In this document: one piece after another, positions 55,501 through 64,000 of the stretch | Numbering within the stretch: the first letter of the stretch is position 1 | Layout: every line of letters begins with the position of its first letter | NCBI GenBank assembly: GCA_026873275.1 | Contig: JANTUC010000004.1 | Location: 1 to 64,000, forward strand | Length of the DNA: 64,000 nucleotides | Origin: Pseudopithomyces maydicus | Taxonomy: Eukaryota; Ascomycota; Dothideomycetes; Pleosporales; Didymosphaeriaceae | Direction of reading: 5' to 3' | Position numbers and translations under genes: made by a program | The notes under the pieces: generated by a model | Told to the model about the DNA's origin: nothing | Database searches by the model: none | The model's input: the letters and a program-made list of their open reading frames with translations, nothing else

Positions 55501-57264
55501 TTCCGGCCATTGGCCAAATTTTTAGTCATTCTTGAGTCAGTCTGGGGTCGCCGCCAAGCCAGAATCAATAACCACAATCGAATTTTTCTTCTTGACACCA
55601 CAAAGAGACGATCTTATTGGTATTAGAACAGTTTTTTATTTCAGCTTTATATGGGACCGGTGTATGGGCTCTCCTATTTGCGCTCCTCGTGGCCAATACT
55701 TCACCACTTCACTCGGCGTGGGGACCAGATCGTCGATTGCACCACCTCACAACACGGGTGATGCACCTCGCTTATGGGAAGAGGTGGTATGATCGCCTCT
55801 TCTTTCCGTTTTCCTTCTTTTCCATAGAGGGACACGATCCAGACGCCCCTCAATCCCCGTGATAGCCAGGTACACTCTAAACGTGTCCTGGCGACGGATT
55901 GCATTGCCTTCCCCAGAGAAACACGGGTCGCATGTCTTAGCTGGCGTCCTTCCGCTATATTTTGGCCTCTCCTCGGATGCCACGAACACCCTCGTCGCCA
56001 ACACGACATAGTTGAGCGGTATTAGTCGTAGCGCCTCTATCACCAACCCGGTGCCTGTGCAATGCATCATACGATCCTATTGCAATCAGCAACATGGGCG
56101 CCACAATGGCAAAACTTCGGCCGGGCGGCGATTGTCGGGATCGTTCGACGCAATACGTTGGAAGTGCGGAGGTCCCTGGACTCGTTACTCAGACATGACA
56201 CCTGCAACATCTTGTCGCCGAGGCCCACCCAGCTCCATTATACGTGGCCCGACGGACTGGTACCGCGAGTTTTGGTCAAAAAGCATGGTTGTTGTTTCTG
56301 GCTACTTCCCGGGAGCCCCGGGAGGGGACTGTCCGGAAATTATGGATTCACCGGCTAACGAGTCATGTGCCCGTTTGGGGCGTGGGGGTTCCGTCCGAGT
56401 CGCTTCGGCTGTTCGCATAACTGATTCTGGAAGAGCGTTGGTTGGTGGCTGTGTCGTAACTTTGCAATGGCAATTGGTGTTGGGGTTATCGAATTGTTAC
56501 GAGTTAGCGGTCTGCGAAGCGCATACTCTCCAAAACGGGCGTTATTGAAGTAGAAAAACGATGGAAGTATACTGGTTAAAGTAATCTTTAAGCCTATTTA
56601 GGAGAGTTTCCTTCAGACCTTGTCTTATGATAATCCATGAAACTTAATGAATATTTGATGGATTGATACCGTGTATGAAATATCTGATAAAATCTGCTTG
56701 TGAATTACACGACGTCAAATCCAGAGAGCGTCTTTCGTGGAACCTATTCGTGCATAGTATTTATCCATTATGTATCTTCCAGATAGAGCAATGTGCCGCT
56801 AAAAGCCTCGAGGAGACATGTAGGGCTTAGTGTTCTTTGTAATTCTAACCATGCCTTCAGACGTATGATTTCATCGAGAAGTGCAATTGCTTCTAGCACG
56901 CCTCTAATATTCTTTTGAGGCTAACCAAGGCCGTATTCTAGGATTGAGAATTGATTCGCGTGATGACAATTCCACCTGGGCTGTCTTAACTACAACGTGC
57001 CAAAGTCAATCTATAGCCTCCTTGCTGTAGCGATCTATAAATCCGAATGTGATGATTGTTCTGACTAGTAAAACTTCAAGATAAAGTCCAAATCTCCATG
57101 TCAATGAGTACATATGTACACGAGCTTCCAGAGTGGTTGCAACGTCCCGTTCTATATCCCACACTTGGTTGAGCTCCCTCACATTTATATCGGCTAACAA
57201 GAGCCTCGAAGCTTTTCCATACTGGCTACTATTTTCTGAACGAGCTGTGTTTCCCAGCATTACT
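52576..57264. other. Long gene-poor stretch
   Basis: About 4.7 kb without a gene I can support. The best frames are 53258-53530 (+), 55747-56070 (-) and 56012-56548 (+). The minus frame reads LIPLNYVVLATRVFVASEER and could be a gene relic, but stops interrupt it upstream and no family is recognisable. Confidence 0.45.
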
Positions 57265-57300
57265 TCATTTATGTACTTTGCTGTATATACAGGATCCTAT

Positions 57301-57402
57301 ATCTCGCCAGCTGCTTCACAACATCTCACATCTCGCCATTTGCTCGACTACGTCTCACATCCCGCCATCTGCTTCAATACATCTCATATCCCACTCTGCT
57401 TC
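57301..57402. repeat. 29-bp tandem repeat, three and a half copies
   Basis: Units at 57301-57329, 57330-57358 and 57359-57387, with a partial copy to 57402. Each starts ATCTCGCCA or ATCCCGCCA and ends CATCTCAC-like. It lies about 260 bp upstream of a TATA box. Confidence 0.85.
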
Positions 57403-57664
57403 ACTGCAACTGTTTCCATTTTGCTCGACCGATTGTGCGTCTCGCTTACCTAATAGAATCTGGGTAATGGAAGGAGCTACCCAGCTACCCGCCCACAGAG
57501 CCCTCCAGGTGAATCGCGCAGACGCTGCTGCCTACCGCAGGCGCCTCTCAACAGTTTTCTCTCACTTGCTGCGCCCGCTGCGCCCGCCGTTTGTTTATTG
57601 TGAAATCAGAGCCGAGACGCTAAAAAAGTTGTTGATCCGCTCCGCGCCCGCCTCTCACCTGGCA

Positions 57665-57673
57665 CTATATAAA
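57665..57673 (+). promoter_or_regulatory. TATA box with CT-rich initiator region
   Basis: CTATATAAA followed by CCCCTCCTGCTCCCCCC and then C/T tracts with CACTCTCACTC. This is the arrangement of a strongly expressed fungal promoter. A spliced transcription unit follows. Confidence 0.6.
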
Positions 57674-57848
57674 CCCCTCCTGCTCCCCCCAAACCTTCTC
57701 TTCCTTTCTCCACTCTCACTCGACACTTTTTCAACAAGTCATGTGATATCTGAACTGGCAGTTTACTACCTTTGCCACTTCTTTTTCTTCAGCCTTAAGC
57801 CTTGTTACGTCTACAACAGGCTAGTGTTATCACTCTCACTTCATACAA

Positions 57849-57894
57849 GTAAGTCACTTCCCTCTTTGTGTTGCATACTCCACTGACTTCTCAG
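57849..57894 (+). other. Probable 5' untranslated intron
   Basis: GTAAGT at 57849, CCACTGAC branch-like site and CTTCTCAG end at 57894, 46 bp. It lies upstream of the first possible long-lived ORF and would be a leader intron of the unit at 57665-58374. Confidence 0.5.
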
Positions 57895-58069
57895 AAAACA
57901 TGCAGGCTCTAGTCCTCATACAAGCCTTGCACAAGTCGACTATAGGGAGTATTTCCTCATGTCGCAGCTCAACAGCATCAGTCTCTCCTCCTGCAGCCTA
58001 GGCTCAGGAAAAATGTCTCTACAGAGCATCCAACACTGAGAGCACCACCTATTTCATCATAGGCTGGAG

Positions 58070-58374
58070 ATGAGTGTCACAGGGTTTTATACCCACAAGT
58101 AAGTTGCCAGCGCCTTGTTTTGATGCATTTTGGCACTGACATGTACAGGCACAACATCACTGAGGCAAAAATCGCCTCTCGACACATCTCGACACATACA
58201 GTGGAAAACACTGGGCACCGGACAGGAGATCGCCAAACATATCTCCTGGGCGCTCCCTATCTGCGGATGGGTGCAGCGTTGAGCTCGATCGGTTTGAACA
58301 TCATGGAAAGGTACAGGGTGTGGTTCGAGGCCACAGGGTCCCTTGGGCAAGGAAATGGGTTGTTTTGTTTTTGA
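58070..58374 (+). CDS. Possible 84-residue protein of a spliced short gene
   Basis: ATG 58070, exon end 58098, a 50-bp intron (GTAAGT..CACTGACATGTACAG, ending 58148) and exon 58149-58374 give 84 residues. The protein starts MSVTGFYTH, has no signal peptide and no known motif. Two short upstream ORFs (57900 and 57959) precede it, so it may be translated poorly or the transcript may be non-coding. The TATA box and two clean introns make a real transcript likely; the coding status is uncertain. Confidence 0.35.
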
Positions 58375-59577
58375 TTCCAGTGGAGTTTTCGAGGGACTTT
58401 TGAGCAGGTGAAAGGTGACAGAGGTGCGATGATCCAGGGTGCTCTTCGCTCAAGTTGCAGGCCGTGTGGAATCTGAGGGCCTCGTGTGCCTGGCCTACCT
58501 GCAACCTCTCAGTGGGGTTCTACCTTGGGTATTCCTGTCTTCCTGGGGATGGGTGCTTGGTTAGTTCTTGGTGGGATCTCTGATAGAGAGATGTTCATAT
58601 GAAGTCCGATCTTTGGTGTGGAATATAATTAATAAAGTCTATCACTTCCTATTCTTTCTATTCCTTTTTGCTTTTGAGTGAAGTCTTACTATAATATAAT
58701 CATAAGTAGTAGTAATAGTAGTACTAGATCTTGTTCGCGGAGGCGTCCTGTGCGTGAAGCTGTTGCCTTATTCTTTCTCTCTCTATACGGAGTTGTTATT
58801 TGTAGGACCCTGTCTCCCGCTTAAGGACGCAGGCCGACAGTTCCGCCCTTGAGGCTTAATTACCGCACTGTATATCAGGGCTATAGGTGACTTTTAGAGC
58901 TTAAAGACCTAAATACAAGCCTTACTCTGACATACCACTACATGATACCTCGCTACACCCTAAGCTGTCGTCAAACTAGGGTTCCCACCCTCAATCTGTT
59001 ACGCAACTAGCGCCCGAGCCGCGAGCGGGTCACACCCACTTTCGCGACCCCAGCCCCCAGCGGGAGATACTTAGTTAAAAGGCCCACTCTCCATCACCAC
59101 GTCAGCCGTCTCATCCACGGTATCCCCGGCACGTCAAAGAAAAAAGTTCACAATCAAAGCGAAAGCCCAACGATGCAAGGAAGTAGGTGTTACGATTCAT
59201 TATCGGGCGTTGCCTGTGCAACGCACGCACGCACGTTGAGGGTATTTTGCGCTAGCTAAGGGAGAGAAGAAAAAAAACTAAACTAGATACATGGATACAT
59301 AAACAAATACAGAGATGGCTGGGGCTGGGACTGGGACCCGGGGCCCTCCCTTCCTCGCAGGCGGAATTTCGTGAGTCGTAAGCGTACAATGGCGTTCTGT
59401 CGTGCGGTCGTGGTGTAGTGATATGGCTGGTCGTTCGAAATTGCGGTGTTCGCAACGAACTGTACATATATGTGTTCCCTCGCCTTGTGCCTATGTGTGA
59501 AATGGTGTGATGATCCTATCCTATCCTAGCTTACGGTCCCAATACGCAAAACATATATATATGGCTAGATATAGCCT
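58375..59577. other. Intergenic
   Basis: No gene. Includes AT-rich DNA (58620-58730) and a GCACGCACGCACG run at about 59223-59236. Confidence 0.5.
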
Positions 59578-60314
59578 CTAAACGTAGGATCGCGAGCGGT
59601 GGCTGTGGTGCGAGTGGCGGGGGGAACGGCTGCGGTGACTACGGGAGCCACGGTGGTAGTGGTGCGTCTCGCGCTTGACGACGACGCGGTCGCGAGAGTC
59701 GTAGTGGCGGTGGACGAGGAGAGCCAGGATGAAGGTGAAGAAGAACATGATGCAGTTCCTAAAGCATTCCAATCAGCTTCTGAGTCCCAAGATGAATTTC
59801 AAGATTAAGATTAGGATATACTCACATGATGCCAAACACCCACGAGGCTTTTAACATGGCGCAAGGCTTGTTGATGTTCAGCGAGGGCCACGATCCGCTG
59901 ATGGTCCAGCCGAGCCAGCTGGCGTCGTGGTTCTGGCCGCGTCCCCAGTGGGAGCAGTCGGCGTCGGCCATGGAGCGCAGCACGTAGACGGCGCCGATGA
60001 AGGCGCCGACGAAGAGGAGGTCGACAAAGGCGACGAAGCTGGCAGAGTGTTTGGCGCGGCTGTAGAGGAACAGCGTGCCGATGGTCCAGGCGACCGCCAG
60101 CGTGGATACTATGAACAGGACCAAAATCTCGGTGGGAGTGCGGTATCCTTGGCTGTCGTAGATGTGGACGAACCAGGCCTGCTTTCTGTTAGTTTTGTTC
60201 GATGTATGTGTAGGCTGAGGCTCGGTGATTGCTTACCAGCATGCCCATGGTCGGGATGAGGGTGAGGATCTCCATCAACCTCCAGAAAATAAAAGAGAAG
60301 CCTGCGAACGACAT
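59578..60314 (-). CDS. MARVEL-domain membrane protein
   Basis: Exons 60314-60237, 60178-59826 and 59758-59578 join to 203 residues; introns are 58 bp (CTAAC branch) and 67 bp. Four hydrophobic segments are visible: TLIPTMGMLAWFVHIY, ILVLFIVSTLAVAWTIGTLF, FVAFVDLLFVGAFIGAVYVL and IMFFFTFILALLVH. Conserved Cys-containing loop (DADCSHWGRG, later PCAMLKASWVFGI) lies between TM3 and TM4. The C-terminal tail is rich in His/Arg/Ser (SHRSRSPRHSHHSHRSRS). Fungal MARVEL proteins sit in plasma-membrane or eisosome-type microdomains; this role is by family. Confidence 0.85.
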
Positions 60315-61900
60315 CTTGACGATGATGGAGCTTGAGTTTGGGCGCAAGGTAGAGAGAGAGAGCGGAGCTACCAAGTAGGCAGTGGGCTGCGTCGGGGTGG
60401 TGCGACGGGAACGGGCAGCTGCGATGCAAGCACGACGGGAACTAACAGTCGTTGCAGTGAGGAGAGAGAGTATATGCAAAGGCGGAAGCAGGAGAGCTTT
60501 ATTGCTGCACCTAAGACGAAGGGCGTGGCACGCAGGGTGACGTAGGAAGCATGAAAACTTGCTGTACAGTTAAATACACCATGGAGGGGCCCTGCATGCG
60601 CATGGCGGGGGAGTGGCTGGTAGCACCAAAATCATGTGGCTGGGTCGGTGTTGCATGTTTCCAAGGACGACGGAGAAGCATCCAAGGCAATCTAGAAGAG
60701 GGACATGGGCCTTGGATCTTGGGGTCCTGGTGATGGGTGCGGCAGGGTTGTGGGCTGTCTACGGGTGGTATCCATCGCGATGGGGTGGCTGCCACGAGGT
60801 TGGCCCTGGGAAGATGGGGACCCACGCCTCCACGCATGCTACGATCGGCAGCAAACAGCACCGTCTACTGTTAGTGCGATGGTACTGGGCCCGGCATTGC
60901 TGCTGTCGCTTCCCGCGTGTGGACGTCGATTTATATACAACACGGCGGCGTTCCCAGGGCGTTGTTGTTGTGGCCCCCGCCAGCGCGTTCCCCGTCCCAC
61001 TTCCCGCCGTTGACGCGAGCCCTATTGGGGGCCGCCTGCGCCCTCTGCATCCAGCATCCATTGACTCGTCTCCTGTGCTACGCAGCGACAACACATGTCT
61101 CTGCTGCGCTGCGCTGCGCTGCCAGAGTGCTGCGACATGCAGCATGGCCAATCTCCGATGGCGAGCCTCGCATGCTCTGGCTGCTGACCGCCTCCCTGTC
61201 CTCTGCTGCAGCGCCGACCCTTTCGCACGGAGGGCATATGAACCTTATCTCTAGGCATACTGGTACCGCCTTCCGAGCTGCCGTTTGCTCTGTTTAGGTC
61301 CCTGTGCCATGGACCCGCCCTTGTGCCATTGGCTCTCTTCGTAGCTGGAGACGGGCATCGAGCTCGCTTCCACAATGGCCGCGACTGTGCCCTACAGCCT
61401 TCTCGTAGGCGGGTTCCAGCCCGTAGAACCCTGCAGGGTTTCCTTATCTCGCACCGGGAGCGCAACTCCTCCGCATACTCCTTACCCAATACAGCCACCC
61501 TGTTCACATATCGTACCTGACCGGCGGGATTCCAAGCGTCTGAAGACCCAATATAACCAAAATGATCCATCTCACGCCGCGACTCTCCCTCTTCTTCCCC
61601 TCCGCGCTATCTCCACTTCACGCTTCCAGCTGCCGTTTTCATCGCCTCACCGAGCAAGCCACGACCATATTTCCACCATCAGCCGCACTATCATTCAATG
61701 CACTGTACCCGTTGGGCGTGATTCTGTGAAACGTTGACTCTGCCCGCATCTCCGACCCTCGCTCTCCGTCCGAGGCTGCACTCTCTGCTCTTTCCCACCG
61801 TGACAGTCGCGCTTTCTCTCCTCAACCACCACGCCCACACTCAAAATTCCGTCGTTGAATGATAGCACCACGCGTGAACGACTAAATCTCGGACGCCGAA
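60315..61900. other. Divergent intergenic region
   Basis: About 1.6 kb between the MARVEL gene (-) and the next gene (+). GC-rich shadow frames only. C/T-rich DNA at 61560-61850 precedes the ATG at 61901 and looks like its promoter or leader. Confidence 0.5.
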
Positions 61901-64000
61901 ATGTCGGCAAGAGGCGCACGAAGTCGCAAGGCTGTCGTCAAGGACATCGAAAAGAAGGAGAAAAAGGCAGCACAGAAAGGGAAAGCGCCCGACACCATCC
62001 GCAGGCCGCACGATGCTTTTGCCGATTGGAATTCAAGTTCGGCAGGCACGCGGAGCACTACCTCGTCGGGCGCCGTGCCAGCGAGACAGCTCACCATTTC
62101 TACTTCGCGGAGAAGCAGCTCGACGAACGATAGTGCCGTGAGGAGGGCTGTGGCTTCTCATTCGTCTTCTGACCACCGTTCCAAGACCGCGTCTGCCCGT
62201 CCTGAATCAGTATCCGATACTTCGTCTACCGGAAAAGAAAAATCAAGATATCAGGCTCATGGTAAAGACACCAAGGCACCGCGCGGGAGAGGTGGTAAGT
62301 AACCCCGCTGCTGCAATGCTGTTGATATACACAATCATCTTACGACACTTCCACAGGCGGTGTGCCAATCAAAACGGCTGTCTCATCGACGCCCCTTCCT
62401 CCTCTATTCAGAGCGGAGTCCAGTCTCAACTGGCCCAGCGAGCCGCACCACAAGAACTGGATGAACTTTCGAATCTGGAAGGGCGGCGACGATATTCTGC
62501 GGCCGTACGGTGGCTTTGATTTCGTGAGTAAGGTGGAAACATGTGGAAAATCACGAGCTAACTATTGTACCAGGACGAGGATCTGCAAAATGGAGATGTT
62601 TTGATTTACTTCAAGGAAGAGCAGATGAACGAGGAACGGCCACTTCCGCAACTTCGAGCCGAGCTGGATGTCCTCGAGAATTCCGGATCGACGTGGTTAA
62701 GCAACGCCTTGCTGTACGGCCGCCTTGACGAGAATGACGACTGGACCATCGCAGGTAGCCCTGAGTCGTCTATGCATCCGCAATCCTTCTCTCCAAACTT
62801 CCCAGTCCCGCCCGGCCAACGGCACATGCTGGCCCCCGTGTCGCCTGGTGGTATGTCTCCACCGCCATTCAACATCGACCAGACCTATTACGGAGTCCCT
62901 GGATATATCAATGAATCAAGAGCGCAATATTATCCCGACATGGATCGACCGGGTGCCATTTCGCCGCCTCCCTCTTTCCGTGCGTCACAGGAGCAGCAAG
63001 CAACACACGAACTGTGGTTTACAGCGCCCGCTCAGCTGAAAACACCACAGGCACAGAGGCTTCATCATGTCGCTGTCCGGAACTTCATCGCCTTGCTTCA
63101 CAACAAACCCATTGTAGGAGCCGATTTGTACGAGATGCTGACTACGCTCCAGCCTGAAATTCAGGTCATGTATGATCTCGATCACAACGAACAATCGAGG
63201 CTTACTTCGCGTGAAAAGAGTGTTGACATGATCACCACCTATCTTTCGCAGCACAAGTTAGACGATATCAGAAATAGCATCAAACAGGCCATCAGTCTGC
63301 TCGCGTGGGCTGAGCAAGAAAACGTGCGATGGCGTCAAGGATATCTGGAAAGCTTTGTTCATCTCGCTGGAATTCTGAACCCGCAGGTAGAAGAACTGCC
63401 AGACTTTAAGAGATTGTCGATCGCTACCAGGAGGAATCTGGGTATCGCGGCCAAAACCTTGCAACTGAGAGTAATGGAAGCCGAGGAGAAGTTGAATACC
63501 TTTGATTTCGACGACGTATGGCCGGATATTGCAAAGGCCACCGGTACGTGAAGAAGCGCTGCAGAATCGCTATTACGATTCCTGGGAGATCGATATACTA
63601 ATTCAATCATGATCTAGGAACACCCATATATCAAAGTTACCAAGCTTTCCGACAGTTCCTCATCAATTACCTTACCAAAATCTATGGTAACTGGCCACCG
63701 ATCCAGGGGCAAACATGGCTGAACCGAAAGATCGTGCTCGACCTGCAACGAGACTTCGGCATACTCTACGATTATCTTGTCAATAGAGACGTGATCTGGG
63801 AGGCGCGGGAAGAGCGCCCAGGCAATAAGTGGCAGATGATCAACCTAAAGACAGAAGATTTCCGAGCCAACTTACCAGAGCTACCACTTTCAGATATGCT
63901 AGTTGCATGGGACAACAGGCATGGTTACACCCACATCCCGCATGCTTATCCATTGCTGCCGCGAGATGTGCCCCAGATAAGAGTTGCACAGAAGAAGGGC
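61901..64000 (+). CDS. Large fungus-specific protein, 3' end beyond the window
   Basis: Exons 61901-62294, 62357-62523, 62574-63543 and 63618 onward; introns of 62, 50 and 74 bp each keep the frame. The N-terminus is Lys-rich then Ser/Arg-rich and disordered. A conserved block follows (NWMNFRIWKGGDDILRPYGG, then DVLIYFKEEQ and WLSNALLYGRLDE), then a Pro-rich linker, a helical region (AVRNFIALLHNKPIVGADLY, DDIRNSIKQAISLLAWAE) and YQAFRQFLINYLTKIYGNWP. I recall this order from large, widespread ascomycete proteins of unknown function (a DUF8004-type domain, from memory, unsure). No catalytic motif or membrane segment is seen. The frame is open at the right edge. Confidence 0.75.

Noticed and set aside
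56012..56548. 178-codon plus-strand frame
   Set aside because: Starts with TTG, low-complexity composition, no motif, and competing minus frames are equally plausible.
61022..61570. 182-codon minus-strand frame in GC-rich DNA
   Set aside because: GC-rich shadow frame with alternative start and no conserved features; it lies in the promoter region of the next gene.
1..64000. CRISPR arrays, bacterial operons, rRNA genes
   Set aside because: No regularly spaced short repeats with unique spacers; all real genes are spliced fungal genes; no rRNA sequence recognised.

Overview
The window looks like nuclear DNA of a filamentous ascomycete (Pezizomycotina, perhaps Dothideomycetes). The class is an inference from overall gene style. 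The evidence is: short introns (45-142 bp) with GT..AG ends and CTAAC/CTGAC-like branch sites; fungal families such as a kelch-BTB Ral2-like protein, an NB-ARC/TPR NLR, a DHA1-type MFS transporter and a MARVEL protein; and a split into two compartments.

Left compartment (1 to about 28 kb). This part is AT-rich, repeat-bearing and gene-poor. It holds the 3' end of a possible condensation/acyltransferase gene, several minisatellites, a divergent pair of unknown genes (5.7-9.0 kb), a relic of a CCCH zinc-finger protein, an NLR relic with ten in-frame TAG codons, a 3'-5' exonuclease with a late frameshift, a C2H2-BTB fusion convergent with a BTB paralogue, a possible LTR with a long hairpin, tRNA-like relics and a candidate Pol III/SINE unit. 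Much of it looks like decayed mobile DNA.

Right compartment (28 to 64 kb). This is an ordinary gene-bearing block: secreted kelch protein (-), secreted SRPBCC protein (-), WD40/BCAS3-like protein (+), MPDU1-like PQ-loop protein (-), MFS transporter (-), 1-Cys peroxiredoxin (+), Ral2-like kelch-BTB protein (+), small membrane protein (-), F-box protein (-), three-exon unknown protein (-), possible 84-aa spliced gene (+), MARVEL protein (-) and a large fungal protein running off the right edge (+). They do not form one pathway. They cover Ras signalling, peroxide defence, dolichol-linked sugar use, ubiquitin targeting, possible autophagy scaffolding and transport.

Two things cross the annotation. 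First, eight reading-frame breaks, seven of them in three neighbouring genes at 28-36 kb, all sit on G/C homopolymers and each is repaired by adding one base. That points to homopolymer contraction in the assembly rather than real decay. Second, the NLR relic carries a strand-polarised signature: ten TGG codons read TAG and several family Met positions read ATA, while its glutamine CAA/CAG codons are intact. That fits CpA-to-TpA mutation of one DNA strand (RIP-like).
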